A stretch of 64,000 nucleotides of DNA, from positions 372,001 through 436,000 of the forward strand of contig CANTAL010000100.1 in the NCBI GenBank assembly GCA_947650365.1. The letters are read 5' to 3'. Under the pieces are notes generated by a model, which was not told where the DNA came from, did no database searches, and saw nothing but the letters and a program-made list of their open reading frames with translations. The position numbers and the translations under genes were made by a program. How positions within the stretch are numbered: the stretch's first letter is position 1; the number at the start of each line of letters is the position of its first letter. Source of the DNA: Chamaelirium japonicum (lineage: Eukaryota; Streptophyta; Magnoliopsida; Liliales; Melanthiaceae). Shown piece by piece: positions 13,428 to 26,239 of this stretch.

Positions 13428-16000
13428 TTCATTCATACGATCCATTCTAATCCATTCATACGATCCATTCTAATGCATTCGTACGATTCATTCTAATTCA
13501 TTCGCACGATCCATTCTAATTCATTCGTATGATCCATTCTAATTTATTTGCACGAATATACGATCCATTCTAATTTATTCGCAAGAATGTATCCATTCTA
13601 ATTCATTCACACGATCCATTCTAATTCAGTCGTATGAATGTATCCATTTTAATTCATTCGTACGATCCATTCTAATTCATTCGTACGATCTAATTCATTC
13701 GTACGATCCATTCTAATTCATTCGTACGATCGATTCTAATTCATTCACACGATCCATTCTAATTCATTCGTACGATCCATTCTAACTCATTCGTATGATC
13801 CATTCTAATTTATTCGTTTCCGCACAAATGTATCCATTCTAATTCATTCGTACAATCCATTCTAATTCATTCGCACGATCCATTCTAATTCATTCGTATG
13901 ATCCATTCTAATTCATTCGCACGATCCATTCTAATTCATTCGTACGATCCATTCTAATTCATTCCCACAAATGTATCCATTCTAATGCATTCGTACGATC
14001 CATTCTAATTCATTCGTATGATCCATTCTAATACATTCGTACGATCCATTCTAATTGATTCGTACGATCCATTCTAATTCATTCTCACAAATGTAACCTT
14101 TCTAATTCATTGGTACGATCCATTCTAATTCATTCGTACGATCCATTCTAATCCATTCGTACGATCCATTATAATTCATTCTCACAAATGTAACCTTTCT
14201 AATTCATTTGTACGATCCATTCTAATTCATTCGTACGATCCATTCAAATCCATTCATACGATCCATTCTAATCCATTCGTACGATCCATTCTAAGTCATT
14301 CGCACGAATGTAACGATTCTAATTCATTCGTACGATCCATTCTAATTCATTCCTACGATACATTCTAATTCATTCGCACGAATGTATCCATTCTAATTCA
14401 TTCGTACGATCCATTCTAATTCATTCGTACAATCCATTCAAATTCATTTGTACGATGCAATCTAATTCATTCGCACAAATGTATCTATTCTAATTCATTC
14501 GTCCAATGCGTTCTAATCCATTCGTACGATCCATTCTAATCCATTCATACAATCCATTCTAATATATTCACACGAATGTAACCATTCTAATTCATTCATA
14601 TGATCCATTCTAATTCATTCGTACGATCCATTCTAATTCATTCGTATGATCCATTCTAATTCATTCGTACGATCCATTCTAATTCATGTGCAAGAATGTA
14701 TCCATTCTAATTTATTCGTAGGATCCAGTCTAATTTATTCGTACGATCCATTCTAATTCATTCGCATGAATATATCCATTCTAATCCATTTGTACGATCC
14801 TTTCTAATTCATTCACACGGTCCATTCTAATTCTTCCATATGATCCATTCTAATTCATTCGCACGAATGTATCCATTCTAGTTCATTCGTACGCTCCATT
14901 CTAATTCATTCGTACGCTCCATTCTTATTCATCGCACAAATGTATCCATTCTAATTCATTTGTACGATCCATTCTAATTCATTCGTACGATCCATTCTAA
15001 TTCATTCGTACGATCCATTCTAATTCATTCACACAAATGTATCCATTCTAATTCATTCGTATGATCCATTCTAATTCATTCGCACGATCCATTCTAATTC
15101 ATTCGTACGATCCATTCTAATTCATTCGCACGAATGTATCCATTCTAATGCATTCGTACGATCCATTCTAATTCATTCGTACGATCCATTCTAATCCATT
15201 CGTACGATCCATTCTAATTCATTCGTACGATCCATTCTAATTCATTCTCACAAATGTAACCTTTCTAATTTATTTGTACGATCCATTCTAATTCAATCGT
15301 ACGATCCATTCTAATCCATTCGTACGATCCATTCTCATCCATTCGTACGATCCATTCTAATTCATTCGCACGAATGTAACCATTCTAATTCATTCGTACG
15401 ATCCATTCTAATTCATTCCTACGATCCATTCTAACTCATTCGCACGAATGTATCCATTCTAATTCATTTGCACGATCCATTCTAATTTATTCCTATGATC
15501 CATTCTAATTCATTCGTACAATCCATTCTAATTCATTCGCTCGAATGTATCCATTCTAATTCATTCGTACGATCCATTCTAATCCATTCGTACGATCCAT
15601 TCTAATTCATTCGTACAATGCGTTCTAATTCATTCGCACGAATGTATCCATTCAAATTCATTTGCACGATCCATTCTAATTGATTCCTATGATCCATTCT
15701 AATTCATTCGTACGATCCATTCTAATTCATTCGCTCGAATGTATCCATTCTAATTCATTCGTACGATCCATTCTAATTCGTTCATACGATCCATTCTAAT
15801 TCGTTCGTACGATCTATTCTAATTCGTTCGTACGATCCATTCTAATTCGTTCATACGATCCATTCTAATTCGTTCGTACGATCTATTCTAATTCGTTCGT
15901 ACGATCCATTCTAATTCATTCGCACGATCCATTCTAATTCATTTGTACTTTCCATTTTAATTCATTCGCATGATCCATTCTAATTCATTCGTATGATACA
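13428..16000 (+). repeat. Satellite block, plus orientation (first copy of a long duplicated segment)
   Basis: Shares its entry junction, a CGTTTCCGCAC insertion at about 13815 and unit-by-unit variants with the block beginning at 22503. Contains the GATGCAATC / GCGTTC module (14450-14520), the CTAGTTC / CGCTCC module (14876-14940), one full 309-bp core (15243-15551), and a 69-bp trimer repeated twice (15779-15916) with CGTTCATACG, CGTTCGTACGATCT and CGTTCGTACGATCC. Exits at GATACATTCGTTCG. Confidence 0.87.
15243..15551 (+). repeat. 309-bp higher-order core, plus orientation
   Basis: Order of variant units: long CTCACAAATGTAAC; CTTTCTAATT with TTTGTACG; plain; two CTAATCC units; long GCACGAATGTAAC; plain; CCTACG; long GCACGAATGTATC; TTTGCACG; CCTATG; plain; long GCTCGAATGTATC. 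Units with CGTTC follow. The same order recurs in the other core copies. Confidence 0.88.
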
Positions 16001-16536
16001 TTCGTTCGAATGAATTAGAATGGATCGTACGAATGAATTAGAATGGAACGTACGAATGAATTAGAATAGATCGTGCGAATAAATTAGAATAGATCATACG
16101 AATGAATTAGAATAGATATATTCATGCGAATGAATTAGAATGGATCGTACGAATGAATTAGAATGGATCGTGCGAATGAATTAGAATGGATCGTATGAAT
16201 AAATTAGAATGGATCATACGAATGAATTAAAATGGATACATTTGTGCGAATGAATTAAAATGGATCATACGATTGAATTTGAATGGATCGTACGAATAAA
16301 TTAGAATGGATATATTTGTGCGATGAATAAGAATGGAGCGTACGAATGAATTAGAATGGAGCGTACGAATGAACTAGAATGGATACATTCGTGCGAATGA
16401 ATTAGAATGGATCATATGAAAGAATTAGAATGGATCGTGCGAATGAATTAGAAAGAATCGTACGAATGAATTAGAATGGATATATTCGTGCGAATGATAT
16501 AGAATGGATCGTACGAATGAATTAGAATGGATCATA
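16001..16536 (-). repeat. Satellite block, minus orientation
   Basis: Carries an inverted counterpart of the segment at about 14.76-14.96 kb: read backward from about 16500 it gives ATATATCC, CTTTCTAATT, CTTTCATATG, CTAGTTC, CGCTCC twice and CTTATTCATCGCAC in the same order. The two arms are about 1.3 kb apart. Exits at CATACGATCC. Confidence 0.85.
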
Positions 16537-17773
16537 CGATCCATTCTAATTCATTCGCACTATCCATTCTAATTCATTCGCACGATCCATTCAAATTCAT
16601 TCATACGATCCATTCTAATTCATTCGCACAAATGTATCCATTCTAATTCATTTGTACGATCCATTCTAATTCATTCGTATGATCAATTCTAATTCATTCG
16701 CATGATCCATTCTAATTCTTTCATTTGATCCATTCTAATTCAATTCGTGCAATCCATTCAAATTAATTCGCACAAATGTATCCATTCTAATTCATTTGTA
16801 TGATCCATTCTAATTCATTCGCTCGAATGTATCCATTCTAATTCATTCGTACGATCCATTCTAATTCATTCGCACGATCCATTCTATTTCATTCGTACGA
16901 TCCATTCTAATCCATTCATATGATCCATTTTAATCCATTCGTACGATCCATTCTAATTCATTCGCACGATCCATTCTAATTCATTCGTACAAATGTATCC
17001 ATTCTAATTCATTCGTATGATCCATTCTAATTCATTCGTACGATCCATTCTAATTCATTCGCGCAAATGTATCCATTCTAGTTCATTCGTACGATCCATT
17101 CTAATTCATTCGCACGATCCATTCTAATTCATTCGTACGATCCATTCTAATCCATTCATACGATCCATTCTAACACATTCTCACAAATGTATCCATTCTA
17201 ATTCATTCGTACGATCCATTCTAATTCATTCTCATGAATGTAACTTTTATAATTCATTTGTACGATCCATTCTAATTCATTCGTACGATCCATTCTAATT
17301 CATTCTCACAAATGTTGCCTTTCTAATTCATTTGTACGATCCATTCTAATTCATTCGTACGATCCATTCTAATCCATTCGTACGATCCATTCTAATCCAT
17401 TCGTACGATCCATTCTAATTCATTCGCACGAATGTAACCATTCTAATTCATTCGTACGATCCATTCTAATTCATTCTTACGATCCATTCTAATTCATTCG
17501 CACGAATGTATCCATTCTAATTCATTTGCACGATTCATTCTAATTCATTCGTATGATCCATTCTAATTCATTCGTACGATCCATTCTAATTCATTTGCAT
17601 GAATGTATCCATTCTAATTTATTCGTACGATGCAATCCAATTCATTCGTATGATCCATTCTAATTCATTCATGCAATCCATTCTAATTCATTCATACGAT
17701 CCATTCTAACTCATTCATACGATCCATTCTAATTCATTCGAATGAATGTATCCATTCTAATTCATTCGTATGA
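16537..17773 (+). repeat. Satellite block, plus orientation
   Basis: Contains at about 17070-17190 a third copy of the pentamer found at 91-330, including its CACATTCTCAC half, 17 kb away. It is followed by most of a higher-order core (17302-17580) in which the long unit reads GTTGCC instead of GTAACC. Confidence 0.85.
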
Positions 17774-18405
17774 TCGTGAGAATGAATTACAATGGATCGT
17801 ACGAATGGATTAGAATGGATCATACGAATGAATAAGAATGGATCGTACAAATGAATTAGAAAGGTTACATTCATGAGAATGAATTAGAATGGATCGTACG
17901 AACGAATTAGAATGGATCATGCGAATGGATTAGAATGGATCGTACGAATGGATTAGAATGGATCGAACGAATGAATTAGAATGGATCGTACGAATGAATT
18001 AGAATGGATCATACAAATGAATTAGAATGGATCGTGCGAATGAATTAGAATGAATCGTACGAATAAATTAGAATGGATCATGCGATTGTGCGAATGAATT
18101 AGAATGGATCGTATGAATGAATAAGAATGGATCGTACGAATGAATTAGAATGAATCGTGCGAATGAATTAGAATTCATCATACGAATGAATTAGAATGGA
18201 TTGTACGAATGAATTAGAATTGATCGTACGAATGAATTAGAATGGTTACATTCGTGCGAATGAATTAGAATAGATCGTACGAATGAATTAGAATGGATCG
18301 TGCGAATGAATTAGAAATGATCATACGAATGAATTAGAATGGATCGTATGAATGGATTAGAACGCATTGTACGAATGAATTAGAATAGATACATTTATAC
18401 GACTG
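17774..18405 (-). repeat. Satellite block, minus orientation
   Basis: Entered at GTATGATCGTGAG. Near 18358-18400 it has the GAACGCATTG unit followed by a long unit reading ATAGATACATTTATACG. The exit GACTGAATCCATTC leads directly into the CTAGTTC / CGCTCC module. Confidence 0.85.
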
Positions 18406-19695
18406 AATCCATTCTAGTTCATTCGTACGCTCCATTCTGATTCATTCGTACGCTCCATTCTTATTGATCGCATAAATGTATCCATTCTAATTCATTCGTA
18501 CGATCCATTCTATTCATTCGCACGATCGATTCTAATTCATTCGTATGATCCATTCTAATTCATTCGTACGATCCATTCTAATTCTTTCGTACGATCCATT
18601 CTAATTCATTCGCACGATCTATTCTAATTCATTCGTACAATCCAGTCTAATTCATTCGTATGATCTATTCGCTCGAATGTATCCATTCTAATTCATTCGT
18701 ACGATCCATTCTAATTCATTCTCACGAATGTAACCTTTCTAATTCATTTGTATGATCCATTCTAATTCATTCGTACGATCCATTCTAATCCATTCGTACG
18801 ATCCATTCTAATCCATTCGTACGATCCATTCTAATTCATTCGCACGAATGTAACCATTCTAATTCATTCGTACGAATGAATGGATATTACGAATGAATTA
18901 GAATGGATCATTCCTACGATCCACTCTAATTCATTCGCACGAATGTGTCCATTCTAATTCATTTGTATGATCCATCCTAATTCATTCGTACGATCCATTC
19001 TAATCCATTCGTACGATCCATTCTAATTCATTCGCACGAATGTAACCATTCTAATTCATTCTTACGATCCATTCTAATTCATTCCTACGATCCATTCTAA
19101 TTCATTCGCATGAATGTATCCATTCTAATTCATTCGCACGATCCATTCTAATTCATTCCTATGATCCATTCTAATTCATTCGTATGATCCATTCTAATTC
19201 ACTCGCTCGAATGTATCCATTCTAATTCATTCGTACGATCCATTCTAATTCGTTCATACGATCTATTCTAAATCATTCGTACGATCCATTCTAACTCGTT
19301 CGTACGATCCATTCTAATTCATTCGTACGATCCATTCTAATTCATTCGCATGAATGTATCCATTCTAATGCATTCGTACGATTCATTCTAATTCATTCGC
19401 ACGATCCACTCTAATTCATTCGTACGATCCATTCTTATTCATTCATACGATCCATTCTAATTCATTTGTACGAATAAATTAGAATGGATCGTACGAATGG
19501 ATTAGAATGGATCGTGCGAATGAATTAGAATGGATCGTACGAATGAATTATAATGGATCGTACGAATAAATTAGAATGGATCGTGCGAATGAATAAGAAT
19601 GGATCGTACGAATGAATTAGGATCGTACGAACGAATTAGAATGGATCGTACGAACGAATTAGAATGGATCGTATGAACGAATAAGAATGGATCAT
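18406..19695. repeat. Four alternating blocks (+, -, +, -)
   Basis: Plus 18406-18872, minus 18873-18909, plus 18910-19470, minus 19471-19695. The 37-bp minus piece is one and a half units and is entered through CATTCGTACGAATG. The plus blocks carry pieces of the higher-order core (CTCACGAATGTAACC near 18720, GCTCG near 19207). The junction near 19470 with its CTTATTCATTCATACG flank recurs at 33403. Confidence 0.83.
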
Positions 19696-21274
19696 ATCAT
19701 TCGTACGATCCATTCTAATTCATTCGCACTATCCATTCTAATTCATTCGTACGATCCATTCTAATTCATTCGCACTATCCATTCTAATTCATTTGTACGA
19801 TCCATTCAAATTCATTCGCATGATCCATTCTAATTCATTCGTACGATCCATTCTAATTCATTCTCACGAATGTAACCTTTCTAATTCATTCGTTCAATCC
19901 ATTCTAATCCATTCGTACGATCCATTCTAATCCAATCGTACGATCCATTCTAATTCATTCTTACGATCCATTCTAATTCATTCTCACAAATGTAACCTTT
20001 CTAATTCATTTGTGCGATCCATTCAAATTCATTCGTACGATGCAATCTAATTCATTCGCACGAATATATCCATTCTAATTCATTCGTACGATCCTTTCTA
20101 ATTCATTCGCACGATCCATTCTAATCCATTCGTACGATCCATTCTAATTCATTCGTACGATCCATTCTAATTCATTCTCACAAATGTAACCTTTCTAATT
20201 CATTTGTACGATCCTTCCAAATTCATTTGTACGATGCAATCTAATTCAGTCGCACGAATATATCCATTCTAATTTATTCGTACGATCCATTCTAATTCGT
20301 TCGTACGATCCATTCTAATTCGTTCGTACGATCAATTCTAATTCGTTCGCACGATCCATTCTAATTCATTCGTATGATCCATTCTAATTCATTCCTACGA
20401 TCTATTCTAATTCATTCGTATGATTCATTCTAATTCATTTGTTCGATCCATTCTAATTTATTCGTACAATCCATTCAAATTCATTCGTATGATCCATTCT
20501 AATTCATTCGTACGATCCATTTTAATTCATTCTCACGAATGTAACCATTCTTATTCATTTGTTCATACGTACAATCAATTCTAATTCATTCGCACGAATG
20601 TATCCATTCTAATTCATTTGTACGATCCATTCTAATTCATTCGTACAATGCGCTCTAATCCATTCGTACGATCCATTCTAATCCATTCGTACGATCCATT
20701 CTAATTCATTCACACGAATGTAACCTTTCTAATTCATTTGTACGAACCATTCTAATTCATTCGTACGATCCATTCTAATCCATTCGTACGATCCATTCGT
20801 ACGATCCATTCTAATTCATTCGTACAATCCATTCTAATTCATTCGTATGATCCATTCTAATTCATTCGCACGAATGTGTCTATTCTAGTTCATTCGTACG
20901 ATCCATTCTAATTCATTCGCACTATCCATTCTAATTCATTCGCACGATCCATTCTAATTCATTCGTACGATCCATTCTAATTCATTCGCACGAATGTATC
21001 CATTCTAATTCATTTGTACGATCCATTCTAATTCATTCGTACAATACGTTCTAATCCATTCGTACGATCCATTCTAATTCACTCCTATGATCCATTCTAA
21101 TTCATTCGTACGATCCATTCTAATTCATTCACTCGAATGTATCCATTCTAATTCATTCGTACGATCCATTCTAGTTCGTTCGTACGATCCATTCTAATTC
21201 GTTCGTACGATCCATTCTAATTCATTCGCACGATCCATCTAATCCATTCGTACGATCCATGCTAATTCATTCGT
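19696..21274 (+). repeat. Satellite block, plus orientation
   Basis: Entered through ATCATATCATTCGTACG, a junction repeated at 32587 with the same neighbours. The GATGCAATC unit appears near 20039 and 20225, each just after a CTCACAAATGTAACC or CTCACGAATGTAACC run. The exit is CATTCGTACAAATG. Confidence 0.85.
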
Positions 21275-22502
21275 ACAAATGAATTAGAATGGATCGTACG
21301 AATGAATAAGAATGGATTGTACGAATGAATTAGAATGGATCATGCGAATGAATTAGAATGAATCGTACGAATGCATTAGAATGTATACATTCGTGTGAAT
21401 GAATTAGAATGGATCGTACGAATGAATTAGAATGGATCGTACGAACGAATTAGAATGGATCGTACGAACGAATTAGAATGGATCGTATGAATGAATTAGA
21501 ATGGATCGTACGAATGAATTAGAATGGATACATTCGAGCGAATGAATTAGAATGGATCGTACAAATGAATTAGAATGGATCATAGGAATGAATTAGAATG
21601 GATCATGCAAATGAATTAGAATGGATACATTCGTGCGAATGAATTAGAATGGATCGTAAAAATGATTTAGAATGGATCGTACGAATGAATTAGAATGGTT
21701 ACATTCGTGCGAATGAATTGGAATGGATTGTACGAATGGATTAGAATGGATCATACGAATGGATTAGAATGGATCGTATGAATGAATTAGAATGGATCGT
21801 ACAAATGAATTAGAAAGGTTACATTTGTGAGAATGAATTAGAATGGATCGTACGAATGAATTAGAATGGATCGTATGAATGGATTAGAATGGATCGTACG
21901 AATGAATTAGAATGGATCATACGAATGAATTAGAATAGCTCATACGAATGAATTAGAATGAATCGTACGAATGAATTAGAATGGTTACATTCGTGCGAAT
22001 GAATTAGAATAGATCATACGAATGAATTAGAATGGATCGTACGAATGAATTAGAATGGATACATTTGTGCGAATGAATTAAAATGGATCGTGCAAATGAA
22101 TTAGAATGGATACATTCGTGCAAATGAATTAGAATGTATCATACGACTGAATTAGAATAGATCGTACGAATGAATTAGAATGGATACATTCATGCAAATG
22201 AATTAGAATGGATCGTACGAATGAATTAGAATGGATCATACGAATGAAGTAGAATGGATCGTACGAATGAATTAGAATGGTATATGAATGAATTAGAATG
22301 GTTACATTCGTGCGAATGAATTAGAATGAATCGCACGAATGGATTAGAATGGATCGTACGAATGGATTAGAACGCATTGTACGAATGAATTAGAATAGAT
22401 ACATTTGTGCGAATGAATTAGATTGCATTGTACGAATGAAATTGAATGGATTGTACGAATGAATTAGAATGGATCGTACGAATGAATTACAATGGAATTA
22501 GA
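21275..22502 (-). repeat. Satellite block, minus orientation
   Basis: Holds a complete minus-strand higher-order core (21528-21831) preceded by three GAACGAATT-type units, mirroring the plus core followed by CGTTC units. The GAACGCATTG / AGATTGCATTG module is at about 22365-22430. The end GGAATTAGAATTCATTC matches that at 13427. Confidence 0.85.
21528..21831 (-). repeat. Higher-order core, minus orientation
   Basis: Exact mirror of the plus order: GAGCG long unit, plain, CATAGG, GCAAATG, long ATACATTCGTGCG, the counterpart of CCTACG, plain, long GTTACATTCGTGCG, two GGATTAG units, plain, CAAATG unit, long GTTACATTTGTGAG. GAACGAATT units precede it, as expected. Confidence 0.88.
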
Positions 22503-24863
22503 ATTCATTCATACGATCCATTCTAATCCATTCGTACGATCCATTCTAATGCATTCGTACGATTCATTCTAATTCATTCGCACTATCCATTCTAATTCAT
22601 TCGTATGATCCATTCTAATTTATTTGCATGAATATACGATCCATTCTAATTTATTCGCAAGAATGTATCCATTCTAATTCATTCACACGATCCATTCGAA
22701 TTCAGTCGTATGAATGTATCTATTTTATTTCATTCGTACGATCCATTCTAATTCATTCGTACGATCTAATTCATTCGTACAATCCATTCTAATTCAATCG
22801 TACGATCGATTCTAATTCATTCGCACGATCCATTCTAATTCATTCGTACGATCCATTCTAACTCATTCGTATGATCCATTCTAATTTATTCGTTTTCGCA
22901 CAAATGTATCCATTCTAATTCATTCGCACGATCCATTCTAATTCATTCATACGATCCATTCTAATTCATTCGTACGATCCATTCTAATTCATTCCCACAA
23001 ATGTATCCATTCTAATGCATTCGTACGATCCATTCTAATTCATTCGTACGATCCATTCTAATACATTCGTACGATCCATTCTAATTCATTCGTACGATCC
23101 ATTCTAATTCATTATCACAAATGTAACCATTCTAGTTCATTGGTACGATCCATTCTAATTCATTTGTACGATCCATTCTAATCCATTCGTACGATCCATT
23201 CTAATTCATTCTCACAAATGTAACCTTTCTGATTCATTTGTACGATCCATTCTAATTCATTCGTACGATCCATTCAAATCCATTCATACGATCCATTCTA
23301 ATCCATTCGTATGATCCATTCTAAGTCATTCGCACGAATGTAACCATTCTAATTCATTCGTACGATCCATTCTAATTCATTCCTACGATCCATTCTAATT
23401 CATTCGCACGAATGTATCCATTTTAATTCATTCGTACGATCCATTCTAATTCATTCGTACAATCCATTCAAATTCATTTGTACGATGCAATCTAATTCAT
23501 TCGCACAAATGTATCTATTCTAATTCATTCGTATAATGCGTTCTAATCCATTCGTACGATCCATTCTAATCCATTCATACGATCCATTCTAATTCATTCG
23601 CACGATTGTAACCATTCTAATTCATTCATATGATCCATTCTAATTCATTCGTACGATCCATTCTAATTCATTCATATGATCCATTCTAATTCATTCGTAC
23701 GATCCATTCTAATTCATTTGCATGAATGTATCCATTCTAATTTATTCGTAGGATCCATTCTAATTCATTCGTACGATCCATTCTAATTCATTCGCATGAA
23801 TATATCCATTCTAATTCATTTGTACGATCCTTTCTAATTCATTCGCACGGTCCATTCTAATTCTTTCATATGATCCATTCTAATTCATTCGCACGAATGT
23901 ATCCATTCAAGTTCATTTGTACGATCCATTCTAATTCATTCGTACGATCCATTCTAATTCATTCGCACAAATGTATCCATTCTAATTCATTCGTACGATC
24001 CATTCTAATTCATTCGTACGATCCATTCAAATTCATTCGCACGATCCATTCTAATTCATTCGTACGATCCATTCTAATTCATTCGCACGAATGTATCCAT
24101 TCTAATGCATTCGTACGATCCATTTTAATTCATTCGTACAATCCAATCAAATCCATTCGTACGATCCATTCTAATTCATTCGTACGATCCATTCTAATTC
24201 ATTCTCACAAATGTAACCTTTCTAATTTATTTGTATGATCCATTCTAATTCATTCGTACGATCCATTCTAATCCATTCGTACGATCCATTCTAATCCATT
24301 CGTACAATCCATTCTAATTCATTCGCACGAATGTAACCATTCTAATTCATTCGTACGATCCATTCTAATTCATTCCTATGATCCATTCTAATTCATTCGC
24401 ACGAATGTATCCATTCTAATTCATTTGCACGATCCATTCTAATTCATTCCTATGATCCATTCTAATTCATTCGTACGATCCATTATAATTCATTCGCTCG
24501 AATGTATCCTTTCTAATTCATTCGTACGATCCATTCTAATCCATTCGTACGATCCATCTAATTTATTCGTACAATGCGTTCTAATTCATTCGCACGAATG
24601 TATCCATTCAAATTCAATTGCACGATCCATTCTAATTGATTCCTATGATCTATTCTAATTCATTCGTACGATCCATTCTAATTCATTCGCTCGAATGTAT
24701 CCATTCTAATTCGTTCGTACGATCCATTCTAATTCGTTCGTACGATCCATTCTAATTCGTTCGTACGATCCATTCTAATTCATTCGCACGATCCATTCTA
24801 ATTCATTTGTACGATCCATTTTAATTCATTCGCATGATCCATTCTAATTCATTCGTATGATAC
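22503..24863 (+). repeat. Satellite block, plus orientation (second copy of a long duplicated segment)
   Basis: Aligns with 13428 onward at an offset of 9075-9076, falling to 9030 by 23751, as expected from loss of two 23-bp units. Has CGTTTTCGCAC at about 22891, the counterpart of CGTTTCCGCAC. A 122-codon frame (23870-24238) and a 68-codon frame (24452-24658) are open because several TCTAA sites read TCAA here and long units reset the phase; they are not genes. A full core is at 24201-24509. Exits at GATACATTCATGCG. Confidence 0.87.
24201..24509 (+). repeat. 309-bp higher-order core, plus orientation
   Basis: Same order and length as 15243-15551. Differences: CCTATG in place of CCTACG at the first such unit and TACAATCC at one CpG. 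CGTTC units follow after about 200 bp. Confidence 0.88.
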
Positions 24864-26239
24864 ATTCATGCGAATGAATTAGAATGGATCGTACGAATGA
24901 ATTAGAATGGATCATACGAATGAATTAGAATAGATCGTGCGAATAAATTAGAATAGATCATACGAATGAATTAGAATAGATATATTCATGCGAATGAATT
25001 AGAATGGATCGTACGAATGAATTAGAATGGATCGTGCGAATGAATTAGAATGGATCGTATGAATAAATTAGAATGGATCGTACGAATGAATTAAAATGGA
25101 TACATTTGTGCGAATGAATTAAAATGGATCATACGATTGAATTTGAATGGATCATACGAATAAATTAGAATGGATACATTTGTGCGTTGAATAAGAATGG
25201 AGCGTACAAATGAATTAGAATGGAGCGTACGAATGAACTAGAATGGATACATTCGTGCGAATGAATTAGAATGGATCATATGAAAGAATTAGAATGGATC
25301 GTGCGAATGAATTAGGAAGAATCGTACGAATGAATTAGAATGGATATATTCGTGCGAATGATATAGAATGGATCGTACGAATGAATTAGACTGGATCGTA
25401 CGAATAAATTAGAATGGATACATTCATGCAAATGAATTAGAATGGATCGTACGAATGGATTAGAATGGATCATACGAATGAATTAGAATGGATCGTACGA
25501 ATGGATTAGAATGGAACGTACGAATGGATTAGAACGCATTGTACGAATGAATTAGAATAGATACATTTGTGCGAATGAATTAAATAGCATTGTACGAATG
25601 AATTTGAATGGATCGGACGAATGAATTAGAATGGATCGTACGAATGAATTAGAATGGATCATAGGAATGAATTAGAATGGATCGTGCAAATAAATTAGAA
25701 TGGATACATTCGTGCGAATGAATTAGAATGGATCGTGCGAATGAATTAGAATAGATCGTACGAATGAATTAGAATGGATATATTTGAACGAATAAATTAG
25801 AATGGATCATGCGAATGAATTAGAATGGATCGTACGAATGAATTAGAATGGATCGTGTGAATGAATTAGAATCGATCGTACGAATGAATTAGAATGGACC
25901 GTATGAATGAATTAGATCGTACGAATGAATTAGAATGGATCGTATGAATGAATTAAAATGGATACATTCATACGACTGAATTAGAATGGATCGTGCGAAT
26001 TAATTAGAATGGATCGTACGAATGAATTTGAATGGATACATTTTTGTGAATGAATCTGAATGGATTGTATGAATGAATTACAATGTATCGTACGAATGAA
26101 TTAGAATAGATCGTATGAATGAATTAGAATAGCTTATACGAATGAATTAGAATGAATCATACGAATGAATTAGAATGGTTACATTCGTGCGAATGAATTA
26201 GAACAGATCGTACGAATGAATTAGAATGGATCGTACAAA

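Larger units (their letters stand above)
13411..16540. repeat. Long duplicated segment, copy 1
   Basis: Matches 22486 onward at an offset of 9075-9076 from its left junction through the CGTTTCCGCAC insertion, dropping to 9030 by 14721. From about 14.70 kb it also matches 36.0 kb (offset 21302 at the GTAGGATCC unit). It includes a plus-to-minus switch. End position is approximate. Confidence 0.82.

Noticed and set aside
14757-16500. Terminal inverted repeats of a DNA transposon
   Set aside because: The arms are made of the same satellite as their interior. There is no transposase, no distinct internal sequence and no target-site duplication that could be told apart from the repeat.
23870-24238. 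122-codon open frame on the plus strand
   Set aside because: The frame passes where TCTAA would stop it because three units read TCAA, and long units reset the phase. The product is the same repeated IHSNSFVRS / ILIHSHEC pattern. Matching copies near 14.8 and 36.1 kb do not keep it open, so there is no sign of conservation.
24452-24658. 68-codon open frame on the plus strand
   Set aside because: Same explanation: satellite units in a phase that happens to avoid TAA.
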